Positions 6,985 to 16,064 of a stretch of DNA of 64,000 nucleotides are shown in pieces. Each line of letters opens with the position of its first letter. The first letter of the stretch is position 1. Both the position numbers and the translations under genes were made by a program. The stretch comes from Bacteroidales bacterium. GTDB taxonomy: Bacteria; Bacteroidota; Bacteroidia; Bacteroidales; 4484-276. The stretch lies in NCBI GenBank assembly GCA_035647615.1, contig DASRND010000005.1, forward strand, positions 1-64,000, in the 5' to 3' direction. The notes below the pieces were generated by a model, which saw only the letters and a list, made by a program, of their open reading frames with translations, was not told the DNA's origin and made no database searches.

Positions 6985-8061
6985 TTAGTTGGAACGCGTA
7001 GCGACGATCATCACATTTTTAGGCGTGTGTTCGGTAGATATAAATTCGAGCGTTTTCACCTGATAGCCTTGCCGCGTGAGCAGCAGCGCCCGAAGCGCGT
7101 CGGTAAGCATTTCGGCCTGCCTTTCGGCAAATATGCCGTGATCGAGCATGGGCCGGAGTGCCGGCGGCGGTGTCATGGCTTTGCGCACTTGTTTGTGGCA
7201 GCAGGGCGCAACGATGATGGTTGCGGCGCCGGCACGGATGCCCGCAGCGATGGCGTCGTCGGTGGCGGTATCGCAGGCATGCAAAGCAATGAGCATTTCT
7301 ATCTTTCCCGGCTGATAGTCCTGAATGGTGCCGCTAACGAAATATAATCCATCAAAACTGCTTTGTTTGGCAATGGCATTGCATTTCTGCACAAGCTCCT
7401 CCCGCATTTCTACTCCCGTGACCTCAGCTTTAAAATTTCGGTTATTAGTAAGATGATCATAAAGCGCAAAGGTGAGATAGCCTTTTCCGGAACCCATATC
7501 TGCGATTGTAAAAAGTCCGGCGGGAGGTGTTGTGGGAATGATGCTGTCGATTATCTCGATGAATTTGTTGATCTGGCGGAACTTATCGTTCATGGCGGGT
7601 ACCACTTCAAACCGGCTGTTGGTGACGCCGAGCGCTTGCAGATAGATGTTGTTTTCGGGAGTGATGAGACGCTGCTTGGGGCGGTTGTGGGTAAGCGGCT
7701 GGAGCAGCGGGGCGGTTTCGCCGGCGGCAGAGCGCGTTATCCGTGAATTTCCTTTTTTGTTGATCACCCACTGTATTTCTTCCTGAGTAGTGAAAAGGTT
7801 GCCTTGATAAAAGTCGCTGGTGAGCAATTGTTCTATGGTAGGTAAGGCCTGGTCAATCGGGAGGTTTTCGGTCACGTCGCGGGTTTGAAAGCGATAAACG
7901 AAGCTGAGCTGCAAAAGCTCTTTGATCATCACCGGGCGCACAAAAACATTGCGCATATCAGCTGATTTGCTGCGCACTTTGCTGAGGGTAAGCTTGGTGA
8001 GGATGTTGGTTTCAAAACTCGTTGCTATCGTGTCCAGAAATTCCTTCAGGTCGTCTTTCAT
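6985..8061 (-). CDS. class I SAM-dependent methyltransferase (Methyltransf_32-like)
   Basis: A 358-aa protein. The C-terminal half has a Rossmann methyltransferase: SAM motif I ADMGSGKGYL (about residues 187-196), motif II acidic residue in GVEMREE (~218), and the sequence ALHACDTATDDAI ... APCCHKQ (about 258-290), which is typical of the Methyltransf_32 group related to METTL25 and RRNAD1. The N-terminal ~150 residues are a family-specific helical part. Substrate is unknown; RNA is the usual assumption. It stands alone on the minus strand next to the prophage end and appears intact. Confidence 0.75.
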   Translation of the reverse strand: MKDDLKEFLDTIATSFETNILTKLTLSKVRSKSADMRNVFVRPVMIKELLQLSFVYRFQTRDVTENLPIDQALPTIEQLLTSDFYQGNLFTTQEEIQWVINKKGNSRITRSAAGETAPLLQPLTHNRPKQRLITPENNIYLQALGVTNSRFEVVPAMNDKFRQINKFIEIIDSIIPTTPPAGLFTIADMGSGKGYLTFALYDHLTNNRNFKAEVTGVEMREELVQKCNAIAKQSSFDGLYFVSGTIQDYQPGKIEMLIALHACDTATDDAIAAGIRAGAATIIVAPCCHKQVRKAMTPPPALRPMLDHGIFAERQAEMLTDALRALLLTRQGYQVKTLEFISTEHTPKNVMIVATRSN

Positions 8062-8120
8062 GTTCTGTTGCTTTGGTGTAGCGGCAAAATTAGTTTTTTG
8101 TTTTTACCACTGTACGTTTT

Positions 8121-8200
8121 AACCGCCGAGACGCTGAGGCGCAGAAACCATAAAAGACTTTTTTCATTTATTTTCCTCTGCGTCTCTCCGCCTCTCCGGT
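8121..8200. repeat. REP-like hairpin repeat (family A, copy 1)
   Basis: An arm AACCGCCGAGACGCTGAGGC (8121-8140) and a partly complementary arm CCTCTGCGTCTCTCCGCCTC (8175-8194) are separated by an AT-rich spacer. The same design with similar words recurs at 57135-57213. It lies between two divergently transcribed genes. Confidence 0.6.
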
Positions 8201-8293
8201 GTATTTGGTTTTGCGCCAAGCGCCCCCCAATTTGTATTTCCCCATAAACGATACTTTTGTCGGCAAATCAATGTCAGCGAAAGATTTTAATTC

Positions 8294-9745
8294 ATGAAGC
8301 GTCTTTTTTATCTGTTGTTGTTGGCGATGTTGGCCGGGCATCTGTGTTTTCTTACCTCCGATCCCGACCGGCTGGTGGATGTGCATACGCGCGGCGCCTT
8401 TACCGACGAGGGATTGTACTCGGCGCAGGCGCGCAACTTTGTGCATAGCGGCAGCTTTGGATTTACTGATAACAGTACGCTGGTGCGTGGGCCGCTTTTT
8501 GGCGCTTTGCAAATTCCTTTTTTTGCTGTTGCCGGAACTTCACGTGTGGTGGCTCGGCTCATCACCCTTGCCGCTGTAATGCTGGTGCTTTGGCTGTTGG
8601 CAGCAAAGCCGCGGTGGCGATGGTTTGCCTTGCTGCTGGCGGTGGTGGCTTTTACGCATTTTCGGGTATTTCAGTTTTCGCATTATGCCATGGCCGAGAT
8701 GGTGAGCATCGCAGCAGTGGTGGTTAGCTTTCTGTTTTTGCAATTTTATTTTGATAATAAAAAAATTAAAAATCTTGCCCTCGCTGCGCTGATGATTTTC
8801 GTGGCTTATGGGCTTAAAATTCAGTTTGCCTATCTTACTGCATTGCTTCCGGCAGTGGTGGTGTTATACGATGCGGGCAGATGGCTTAAAAAGAAAATCA
8901 GTTTCTCAACAATTATTCGTGATTTTGCAATTATTACCGGATTTACGCTTGGCTTTGCACTTCTTTATTTTGTGATTTGGTACCTGCCCAACCAGGCATA
9001 TTATGATGCTGTGATGGCCGAACAAACCGGAGGCATCTTTGAGGTGTGGGAACGCATCAACCTGACCATTGATTTTAACTTCAATTATTATATCTGGGAT
9101 GCAACCAACATTCCTTTGTTGATATTCTTTGGTGTGGCGCTGCTGTTGTGGATTGCATCGGCATTTGGCGGCGCGTTTAGAATAAAAAACCACCTGATCA
9201 TTCTGTTTGGTTTTATCTGGACTTTGGCAGAGCTGCACAAGCTGGGAATGCTTTATCTGCCGCAGCGTTATCTGCTGGGTTTGTATGTGGCGGCAGGTTT
9301 TTTTTCCGCAGCCGTGCTTTATCAATTTATTGAAAAAGGCAAGATTGCAAAAATTGCAGTGCTCTCGGTGACAATTATTGTGCTTTTATTTAATGGCTGG
9401 TACAATCTGGACGCTTACAACCGCCGGAGTTGGCAACTGCAGGTGGGCAACAGTTACCTGCAAAATTTTGATTGGAAAGATCGCGTGGTGGCTGGCGCCT
9501 GGGCGCCATCAATTACCTGGGGTACTGCAGCGCACACAATACCAGTTTGGGCGGGGATTACCGATCCTGAACTTCTGCAGGAAAGTAACCTGCCGGCGAT
9601 GATCGTTATGGAACATGACCAGGCTGATTCTGAATTGTTTTACGACCAAAATAATTTTGATTTACAGGCACACACCGACTCGGTGAAAGTTTTTAACGTG
9701 TGGAAATATCAACTGGAGCTGCGCTGGATTTCGCCAAGAAAGTGA
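8294..9745 (+). CDS. GT-C-fold membrane glycosyltransferase (ArnT/PMT-like)
   Basis: A 483-aa polytopic membrane protein with about 10-12 hydrophobic helices and a C-terminal soluble part. Near the N-terminus, in the first periplasmic loop, it has the acidic motif TDEGLYSAQARNF (about residues 41-53). This fits the conserved Asp/Glu of GT-C enzymes (GT39/GT83), which transfer sugars from polyprenyl-phosphate donors on the outer face of the cytoplasmic membrane. The acceptor is unknown. It stands alone, followed by a convergent HAD phosphatase. The start ATG is the first codon of the hydrophobic signal-anchor MKRLFYLLLLAML. Confidence 0.7.
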   Translation: MKRLFYLLLLAMLAGHLCFLTSDPDRLVDVHTRGAFTDEGLYSAQARNFVHSGSFGFTDNSTLVRGPLFGALQIPFFAVAGTSRVVARLITLAAVMLVLWLLAAKPRWRWFALLLAVVAFTHFRVFQFSHYAMAEMVSIAAVVVSFLFLQFYFDNKKIKNLALAALMIFVAYGLKIQFAYLTALLPAVVVLYDAGRWLKKKISFSTIIRDFAIITGFTLGFALLYFVIWYLPNQAYYDAVMAEQTGGIFEVWERINLTIDFNFNYYIWDATNIPLLIFFGVALLLWIASAFGGAFRIKNHLIILFGFIWTLAELHKLGMLYLPQRYLLGLYVAAGFFSAAVLYQFIEKGKIAKIAVLSVTIIVLLFNGWYNLDAYNRRSWQLQVGNSYLQNFDWKDRVVAGAWAPSITWGTAAHTIPVWAGITDPELLQESNLPAMIVMEHDQADSELFYDQNNFDLQAHTDSVKVFNVWKYQLELRWISPRK

Positions 9746-9785
9746 AGAAGTTCTCAGTAAAAACAGTTCAAACAACGAACAACAC

Positions 9786-9812
9786 TTGCCCTGAGCGCAG
9801 CCGAAGGGAACA
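9786..9812. repeat. REP-like element, CCCTGAGCGCAGCCGAAGGG
   Basis: CCCT...AGGG form short inverted ends around a GAGCGCAGCCGAA core. Words of the same type (GTCGAAGGG, GAGCTTGTCGAA) recur at 30846-30873 and 58502-58513. It lies between the convergent glycosyltransferase and HAD genes. Confidence 0.45.
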
Positions 9813-9824
9813 ACGAACAACGAA

Positions 9825-10490
9825 CTATCCTTCTTCATCAAACTGCTCTCGCACCATTTTTAGGTCAACTTCCGTAAAATCCTTTACTACCGGATAGTCG
9901 CCACTTATATCATCAGCCGAATGCGTGCTGGCAATTCCAATTACTTTCATGTTTGCTTTTTGGGCTGCTTCCAGTCCGGCGTAAGAATCTTCAAAAACCA
10001 GACATTGCGGCGGGGTGAAATTTAATTTTTCGGCAGTAAGTTCAAAAATCTCCGGATCAGGTTTGCCGCGTTCTACCTCCTGTGCGCTGGTGATGTGATC
10101 GAAATAGGAGGCCAGGTTGGTTTCGCGCAGCGTAAATTCCACGTTGATTTGGGGAGCCGAACTGGCCACCGCCATCGGGATGTTTGCTGCTTGTGCAGAT
10201 TTCAAAAAATCTTCCAGGCCAGCAAGTGGTTTCAGCTTCCCTTGAGCATATTGCCGGTAAAGGTTTTCCTTTTTAGTAATTAGCTCGTCGAGTTCCTTAT
10301 CGCTCACATGCCGGTCGAGCACGATGTTAAAAATCTCACGGTTGGTGCGCCCAAAGAGTTTGTTGCGGAATGTTTCGGGCGACATCTGCAGGCCAAGTTC
10401 GTGTACAAAGTCGATCCAGGCTTTCTGGTGCAGCCCGGCAGTATCGGCGATTACGCCATCCATATCAAAAATTAACGCAAAGTTATCCAT
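9825..10490 (-). CDS. HAD-superfamily phosphatase, beta-phosphoglucomutase-like
   Basis: A 221-aa HAD hydrolase of the PgmB/YcjU/GPP subgroup. Motif I is FDMDGVIADT (residues ~8-17), with Asp nucleophile and acid/base. A helical cap (~20-85) is followed by motif II ASSAP (Ser ~113), a conserved Lys in ERGKPDPEIF (~142) and motif III FEDSYAGLEAA (~169-179). Such proteins act on sugar phosphates: beta-phosphoglucomutase interconverts glucose 1- and 6-phosphate, while close relatives are phosphatases. The substrate cannot be fixed from sequence alone. No sugar-catabolic partners lie beside it. Confidence 0.8.
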   Translation of the reverse strand: MDNFALIFDMDGVIADTAGLHQKAWIDFVHELGLQMSPETFRNKLFGRTNREIFNIVLDRHVSDKELDELITKKENLYRQYAQGKLKPLAGLEDFLKSAQAANIPMAVASSAPQINVEFTLRETNLASYFDHITSAQEVERGKPDPEIFELTAEKLNFTPPQCLVFEDSYAGLEAAQKANMKVIGIASTHSADDISGDYPVVKDFTEVDLKMVREQFDEEG

Positions 10491-10644
10491 AGGTTGTTTT
10501 CGATTATCAACAAAAAAATGCTTTCAAAGGTTTTATTTGAAACCTCATTTTTTTGTGTTCAATCTCATTTTGATCGGCTGCAAATTCCTTTAGCAAAATT
10601 TAAAACGATATTTGCATTTTTATTAAAGACCAAAAGAAATAGAT

Positions 10645-11181
10645 ATGAGTGGATGGACGGAAATTTTAAAATACACTTTGCCGGCGCTGTTGGTGTTGCT
10701 GCTGGCTTATGGACTTGTAGTTCGTTTTCTGCGTCAGGAGCGCTGGCAGCGCGAACATAATAATGTTGGTGAGCACCGTAAAGATTGGATAAAGATAAAG
10801 TTGCTGGCTTACGAGCGGATCATGCTTTTTCTGGAGCGTATTAATCCGGAGCATTTGGTGCTGCGTATGGGCGGCGATTATCCTGATTCACTCTCGTTGC
10901 AACAGGCCTTGCTGCAAAGCATCCGCGATGAATATGAGCACAACATGGTGCAGCAACTTTATGTGAGCGATGCTGCCTGGCAAGCCGCCACCGATGCCCG
11001 CAATCAGGTAGTGCAGTGGATAAATGAAGCCGCACGGCAAACCGAAGTAAAAGAGCAGGCTCCGCAATTAGCTGCCACAATTTTGCAGCTTGTAATGAAA
11101 ACAAAAGAAGATCCGATAGCTGAGGCTATAAAAACCATCAAAAAAGATGTGCGGGAACTGATGGAGGCACAGGGCGCTTAG
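10645..11181 (+). CDS. conserved membrane-anchored protein of Bacteroidota, unknown function
   Basis: A 178-aa protein with one N-terminal membrane helix (about residues 10-29), followed by a mainly helical cytoplasmic domain containing LLAYERIMLFLERINPEHLVLR (about 53-74) and an Asp-Glu-Tyr-Glu-His segment (DEYEHNMVQQLYVS). I recognise this layout as a conserved Bacteroidota family (probably the one catalogued as DUF7935), but no activity is known to me. It is monocistronic. REP-like GGCGC-rich repeats follow. Confidence 0.6.
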   Translation: MSGWTEILKYTLPALLVLLLAYGLVVRFLRQERWQREHNNVGEHRKDWIKIKLLAYERIMLFLERINPEHLVLRMGGDYPDSLSLQQALLQSIRDEYEHNMVQQLYVSDAAWQAATDARNQVVQWINEAARQTEVKEQAPQLAATILQLVMKTKEDPIAEAIKTIKKDVRELMEAQGA

Positions 11182-11188
11182 AGCTTGG

Positions 11189-11360
11189 CGCGTGGCGCAG
11201 GGCGCAAAAAGCTTGATGTCTTGAAGGGAGCTTGCGGGAAACGACGGTGCCTTCATTAAATTACAACATTGTACAGACGCCCAATGTGAGCGTCTCCGGG
11301 GTGTAAGTCATAAGCGATGCATCGCGTCTTGCGCCCTGCCCTTTGCGCCTTGCGCCATGC
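11189..11360. repeat. cluster of GC-rich inverted repeats
   Basis: This gap holds three repeat types. TGGCGCGTGGCGCAGGGCGC (about 11189-11208) is opposed by a GCGCCCTGCCC...GCGCCTTGCGCC arm (11330-11357). AGACGC (11275-11280) and GCGTCT (11290-11295) form a small hairpin. The perfect 12-bp palindrome GCGATGCATCGC is at 11314-11325. Related GGCGCAGGGCGC sequence occurs at 35948-35992 and CGATGCATCG at 18437-18446. Confidence 0.6.
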
Positions 11361-11363
11361 ATT

Positions 11364-13163
11364 TTACCCTTTTTCAATGTCTCCGTTGCCGGGATAGTTG
11401 TAGATTTTGCGCAGCAGCGGGTCATAGTGGCGGTAGATTACTGCTCGTTTGAGCTTAAGGGTCTGCGATAGGTACCCCGATTGTGGCGTCCACTCATCGC
11501 ATACCAGGCGGAAGCGCTTGATCTGCTCGTGCGCACCCAGCCGCTGGTTGGTTCTGTCTACCTCTTTTTGCACACGGCTGATTATCTCCGGCCGATTGAC
11601 CAGCTCGTGGTTGTCGCGGTAATGAATCTTATGTTTCAAAGCCCAGAAGTGCAGATAGTTGAAGTTGGGCGAGATGAGCGCGCTGGCAAATTTCTCATTT
11701 TCACCTACCACCATAATTTGCTCAATAAACGACGACTCTTTAAACATGTTTTCGATTAACTGTGGCGCTACATATTTTCCTGACGAGAGTTTAAAAATTT
11801 CCTTTTTCCTGTCGGTAATCTTCAGGAATTTCCCTTCGTCGAGTACGCCAATGTCGCCGGTGTGGAACCAGCCATCTTCATCAATTACCTCGCGGGTGTG
11901 CTCCGGATCATTATAATAACCCATCATCAGGTTGGGACCTCTGGTAAGAATTTCGCCGTCGGGAGCAATTTTCACCTCCACATCTTCGAGTACCGGCCCT
12001 ACTGTTCCAAATTTTAGATTAGGATATTCTGCATGACTAACGGCAATTACAGGCCCCGTTTCCGTAAGGCCATAACCTTCCATAACACGCATGCCGGCAG
12101 CCCAGAACAGCCGAGAAAGACGAGGCTGTAGCGCCGAACCACCCGACACAATTATCTTTACCCTGCCGCCCAATGCCTCCCGCCATTTGCTGTAAATCAG
12201 CCGGTCGGCAATTTTTCTTTTGGTCTCATAAATAGCTCCGTTCTTGCCATGAAGCTCATAACGCAGACCCAGCTTGAGCGCCCAGAAAAAGATTTTCTTT
12301 TTTACACCCGACAAATCTTTTCCTTTTGAAACGATGCGGTCGTAAACTTTTTCGAGCAGCCGCGGCACCGTGTTGAAGCCGTCGGCACGAACCTCCACCA
12401 GGTCGGCGGTGATGGTTCCCAGGCTTTCGGCGTAGTAAATACCAATGCCTTTGTATTGGAAATGGTAATTCATCATGCGCTCGTAGATATGGCACAGCGG
12501 CAGAAAGCTAAGCACTTTGTGACGCTCGTCGAGGGGTTGTAGTTTCGCTGTGGCGATGAAATTGCTTACAATATTTTGGTGCGAGAGCATCACGCCTTTG
12601 GCCTGGCCGGTGGTGCCCGAAGTGTAGATGAGCGAGGCCATGTCGTTAGGGCTGATGCTATCTTTGATTTGCTGTAGCTTTTCGCGATGTTTGTTTTCGT
12701 TGGTCTGGCCTGTATCGATGATCTGCTGCCACGGAATAGCTTCTTCTATCTCGCTGAAGGTGTAAAGCCGGATATCGGAATCCAATGAATCGACGATTTT
12801 GCGCAGTTTGTCATAAAGCGTTTTGTCGGAAATGATGGCCGCCTTTACGCCCGAATGGCTCAGGATGTGGCGGAATTCGTCGTTGCTGATGGTGGGATAA
12901 ATCGGCACATGCACTACACCGATTTGCATCATGCCCATGTCGGCAAAATTCCACTCCGGCCTGTTGTTGCTGATGGTGGCTATCTTGTCGCCCTTCTGGT
13001 AGCCCAGCTCCATCAGTCCGTAGCTTACTTGGTTCGACAGACGGATGTAATCGTTGTAGGTGTACTTTTTCCAAATGCCATTTTGCTTGCCAGCGAAGAC
13101 ATCGGAACGGCGGAAATGCTCAGCATAGCGGTCGAGCAGATCGAAGATGCGCGTTACTTCCAT
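11364..13163 (-). CDS. long-chain fatty acid-CoA ligase (AMP-forming)
   Basis: A 599-aa acyl-CoA synthetase of the FadD15/ACSL type. The ATP/AMP P-loop is SLIYTSGTTGQAKGVML (about residues 176-192). The A5 motif is GYGLTETGP (about 376-384), the A7 hinge motif is WFHTGDIG, and the A8 linker is ITDRKKEIFKLSSGKYV (about 450-466). It activates fatty acids via acyl-AMP to acyl-CoA for lipid synthesis or degradation. I start at the ATG at 13163 (MEVTRIFDLLDRY); 12 upstream codons are open but poorly conserved in type. It is an isolated gene on the minus strand. Confidence 0.9.
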   Translation of the reverse strand: MEVTRIFDLLDRYAEHFRRSDVFAGKQNGIWKKYTYNDYIRLSNQVSYGLMELGYQKGDKIATISNNRPEWNFADMGMMQIGVVHVPIYPTISNDEFRHILSHSGVKAAIISDKTLYDKLRKIVDSLDSDIRLYTFSEIEEAIPWQQIIDTGQTNENKHREKLQQIKDSISPNDMASLIYTSGTTGQAKGVMLSHQNIVSNFIATAKLQPLDERHKVLSFLPLCHIYERMMNYHFQYKGIGIYYAESLGTITADLVEVRADGFNTVPRLLEKVYDRIVSKGKDLSGVKKKIFFWALKLGLRYELHGKNGAIYETKRKIADRLIYSKWREALGGRVKIIVSGGSALQPRLSRLFWAAGMRVMEGYGLTETGPVIAVSHAEYPNLKFGTVGPVLEDVEVKIAPDGEILTRGPNLMMGYYNDPEHTREVIDEDGWFHTGDIGVLDEGKFLKITDRKKEIFKLSSGKYVAPQLIENMFKESSFIEQIMVVGENEKFASALISPNFNYLHFWALKHKIHYRDNHELVNRPEIISRVQKEVDRTNQRLGAHEQIKRFRLVCDEWTPQSGYLSQTLKLKRAVIYRHYDPLLRKIYNYPGNGDIEKG

Positions 13164-13419
13164 GCGTCTGTGTATTTGAAAATAAAAAAAAGAAGACAAA
13201 AGTACAAGAGTTTTTTAGCATTTAGGTGGCGATTTTTACGGATTGGACTTGTACTTCGCCGTAAAGTTTCACATCTCCAAAGGATGGTGTGGCCGCTATA
13301 AGCCTCGTTCTGACTGCCGTCACCTGGGTTTTTAAAACTTAAAAACGTGAATTTTTATTAATTTCTTAAAGGCCTTGCTAAGATTATCCGGAGAAAGAAA
13401 AAAGTTTTTTCACATAGAA

Positions 13420-13448
13420 TTGGTGAATACAAAAAAATACTACTTTTG
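13420..13448 (+). promoter_or_regulatory. promoter of tRNA-His (TTGG - 17 bp - TACTTTTG)
   Basis: A -33 TTGG (13420-13423) and -7 TACTTTTG (13441-13448) match the Bacteroidota primary sigma consensus. The predicted start is about 25-30 bp before the mature tRNA. Confidence 0.7.
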
Positions 13449-13481
13449 CCGTGTTTTAATAAACGTTCTTCTTTAAACATG

Positions 13482-13558
<77 letters not shown>

Positions 13559-13576
13559 CTTTTAAAAGATGAAATG

Positions 13577-13612
13577 ATCCCGCAAGGTTGAATAACCTGG
13601 CGGGATTTTTTT
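13577..13612 (+). terminator. Rho-independent terminator after tRNA-His
   Basis: The stem ATCCCGC-a-AGGTT / AACCT-g-GCGGGAT with a GAAT loop is followed by a run of seven T. It is well placed 20 bp after the tRNA. Confidence 0.85.
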
Positions 13613-13627
13613 AAGTCACTATTTCTG

Positions 13628-13658
13628 TTGCCCTTACGGCGAAATTCCGCTACTTTTG
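13628..13658 (+). promoter_or_regulatory. promoter of the 5'-nucleotidase gene (TTG - 20 bp - TACTTTTG)
   Basis: A -33 TTG is at 13628-13630 and a -7 TACTTTTG at 13651-13658. The ATG at 13696 lies 38 bp downstream. Confidence 0.6.
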
Positions 13659-13695
13659 CTGTCGTCAAAATTCACCAAAAACATTGATTATTAAA

Positions 13696-15480
13696 ATGAA
13701 AATCCAATATTTTTCTTCATTCCTTGTCCTGCTTCTTGCCACACAATTTTTGCTCTCGTGCAACTCTGAAGAACGGCCGCAGCATTTACAGATCAAAATC
13801 ATCGAAACCAGCGATGTGCATGGTGCCATTATGCCTTACGATTTGGTAGAAGACAAAGCCACGCAATATTCGCTTGCCCAGGTGCATGCCTATGTGGAGC
13901 AGGAGCGGGCCAATAAAGATCAGGTGGTGATTTTGCTCGACAACGGCGACATTTTACAAGGCGACCCTTTGGTTTATTTTTATAATTACGAACGCACCGA
14001 CACCATGCATCTGGTGGCTTCGGTGATGAACTATATGCGCTATGATGCAGCCACTCTCGGTAATCACGATATCGAAGCCGGCCATCCTGTTTACGACCGA
14101 CTCTGTGATGACTTTAACTTTCCGTGGCTTGCTGCCAATGCTATCGACACAAAAAGTAAGAAGCCTTATTTTAAACCCTACACCATTTTAAATTATCAAG
14201 GTGTAAAAGTGGCGGTGCTCGGAATGATCACACCTGCCATTCCGAAATGGCTGCCACCTGACATCTGGTCGGGGATGGAGTTTCACGATATGATCGAAAC
14301 AGCAAAAATTTGGGTGGAGGAGATTAAAAGCAAGGAAAAGCCCGACCTGCTGATTGGTCTGTTTCACGCCGGGGTGGATTATACCTACGGACAGCAGCAG
14401 GCCGAAACGCCTATGAACGAAAATGCTTCGCGGCTTGTCGCCGAACAGGTGCCGGGTTTTGATATAGTTTTTGTTGGACACGACCACCAGGGGTGGAATG
14501 AGCAATTAGAAAACCGGGCCGGAAACAAGGTTTTGCTGCTCGGCACCACCAGTCGCGCCCGCGATGTGGCCGTTGCTTCCATCAATCTGCAGCTAAACAA
14601 GGCCACAAATCATTATCAAAAAAACATTACCGGAGAAGTTGTAGAGATGACTGACTTTACGCCGGATTCAGCTTTTATCGAAAAGTTTACGCCGGCTTTG
14701 CTTCAGGTGCAAAAATATGTTTCGGAGCCGCTGGGAACAATTACGCAAACTATTTCTTCGCGCGAATCCTTTTTTGGTGATGCTGCTTTTACTGATCTCA
14801 TTCATCAGGCGCAGCTTGAGCAGGGTGATGCTGAGATTTCGTTTACGGCGCCGCTGTCGATGGACAGGCAACTAAATGTTGGGCCATTGTATGTGCGCGA
14901 TCTCTTCAAAATGTATCGTTTCGAAAATCTCCTTTATACCATGAAGCTGGGCGGCCAGGAGATTGTAGATTACCTCGAATACAGCGCCGGCTTGTGGTTT
15001 GCCACCATGACCCATCCCGACGATCATCTGCTGCTTTTTGCCACCGACTCCACCGGAGCCGTAATAATGCGCAACGGAAAGGCTCGTCTGGCAAGCCAAT
15101 TCTACAACCTCGACGATGCCGAAGGAATAATCTACACGGTGGATGTTACGAAGCCGGCCGGTGCCAGAATTAACATTATCTCACTTTCGGATGGCACACC
15201 TTTCGATTTGAACAAAACCTATCGTGTAGCCGTCAATTCCTACCGTGGCAATGGTGGCGGCGGACATCTCACCATAGGTTCAAACATTCCGCAGGAGCAG
15301 TTGCAGGATCGCATCCTGAAATCTACTGAGAAAGATTTCAGGTTTTATCTCATGCAATGGATCAGAGATAATAAAAACGTCGAGCCGCAGGTTACCAACA
15401 ACTGGAAAATTTTGCCTGAAAACTGGACGGAAAACGCCCAAAAAACCGACCGGAAATTACTCTTTGGAGACCCACGATAA
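13696..15480 (+). CDS. UshA-like 5'-nucleotidase / 2',3'-cyclic phosphodiesterase lipoprotein
   Basis: A 594-aa lipoprotein with signal peptide and lipobox LLSC (Cys ~22). The N-terminal metallophosphatase domain has metal-binding motifs TSDVHG (~40), LDNGDILQG (~80), GNHDIEAG (~118), LFHAGVD and FVGHDHQGW (~255). The C-terminal 5'-nucleotidase domain (~340-570) carries the substrate-binding NSYRGNGGGGHL loop. Such enzymes hydrolyse extracellular nucleotides for purine/phosphate salvage and are anchored in the cell envelope. I use the ATG at 13696 because it gives a normal lipoprotein signal; a TTG 12 bp upstream is less likely. It has its own promoter. Confidence 0.88.
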   Translation: MKIQYFSSFLVLLLATQFLLSCNSEERPQHLQIKIIETSDVHGAIMPYDLVEDKATQYSLAQVHAYVEQERANKDQVVILLDNGDILQGDPLVYFYNYERTDTMHLVASVMNYMRYDAATLGNHDIEAGHPVYDRLCDDFNFPWLAANAIDTKSKKPYFKPYTILNYQGVKVAVLGMITPAIPKWLPPDIWSGMEFHDMIETAKIWVEEIKSKEKPDLLIGLFHAGVDYTYGQQQAETPMNENASRLVAEQVPGFDIVFVGHDHQGWNEQLENRAGNKVLLLGTTSRARDVAVASINLQLNKATNHYQKNITGEVVEMTDFTPDSAFIEKFTPALLQVQKYVSEPLGTITQTISSRESFFGDAAFTDLIHQAQLEQGDAEISFTAPLSMDRQLNVGPLYVRDLFKMYRFENLLYTMKLGGQEIVDYLEYSAGLWFATMTHPDDHLLLFATDSTGAVIMRNGKARLASQFYNLDDAEGIIYTVDVTKPAGARINIISLSDGTPFDLNKTYRVAVNSYRGNGGGGHLTIGSNIPQEQLQDRILKSTEKDFRFYLMQWIRDNKNVEPQVTNNWKILPENWTENAQKTDRKLLFGDPR

Positions 15481-15548
15481 GACCCCGCTTTTGGTGCTGA
15501 TTCCGTTAACAATTACTCACAGGACAATGCTTTGCAAGGTTGTGCAGT

Positions 15549-15556
15549 TATCTTTG
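15549..15556 (+). promoter_or_regulatory. -7 box TATCTTTG upstream of osmC-like gene
   Basis: It matches TAnnTTTG and lies 26 bp before the ATG at 15582. A TTTG at 15531-15534 is too close (14 bp) to be an ideal -33 element. Confidence 0.5.
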
Positions 15557-15581
15557 CAACCCAAAAAAAGCAATCATTATC

Positions 15582-15980
15582 ATGGAAATGAAAATCAGTT
15601 ATGAAGGTAAGAAAAAGGTCAATGCCGAGTTCAACGGACAAATCATTACCACCGACCAGCCTCTTCAGGCCGGAGGCGACGGAAGCGCTCCGGCACCATT
15701 CACACTATTTCTCGTTTCGATAGGTACCTGCGCCGGAATTTCTGTAAAAGCATTTTGCGATCAGCACAATATCCCTACCGACAACATATCCATCTCACAG
15801 AAGATGAATTACAACTACAAAACACGCTTGATAGATCATATAGAACTGAAGGTGCATTTGCCGATGGACTTTCCCGAAAAACATAAATCCGCCGTCATCA
15901 ACGCGGTGAATATGTGCGCTGTGAATGAACATTTGAAAAATCCCCCTATCATAGAAACAGTGGCCGCGATGGACGCATAA
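15582..15980 (+). CDS. OsmC/Ohr family protein
   Basis: A 132-aa OsmC-fold protein. It has the family's first Cys in FLVSIGTCAGISVKAFC (about residues 45-60) and a second CAVNEHLKN (~108). The Glu/Arg network is not fully assignable by eye. OsmC/Ohr proteins reduce organic hydroperoxides with a reactive Cys pair; many YhfA-like relatives have no proven activity. The start ATG follows AAs directly downstream of the -7 box. It is followed by a strong terminator, so it is a single-gene unit. Subfamily (YhfA-like rather than Ohr) is inferred from the GGDGSAPAPFTLF segment. Confidence 0.8.
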   Translation: MEMKISYEGKKKVNAEFNGQIITTDQPLQAGGDGSAPAPFTLFLVSIGTCAGISVKAFCDQHNIPTDNISISQKMNYNYKTRLIDHIELKVHLPMDFPEKHKSAVINAVNMCAVNEHLKNPPIIETVAAMDA

Positions 15981-15987
15981 AATCTAA

Positions 15988-16014
15988 AACCCTGCACATA
16001 ACGCAGGGTTTTTT
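15988..16014 (+). terminator. Rho-independent terminator after osmC-like gene
   Basis: An 8-bp stem AACCCTGC/GCAGGGTT with a 7-nt loop is followed by TTTTG. It lies 8 bp after the stop. Confidence 0.85.
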
Positions 16015-16064
16015 GTTTCGCTACCGCGAAAAAAGTTACTTTCGCAAGTCTAAAGAAAGAAATC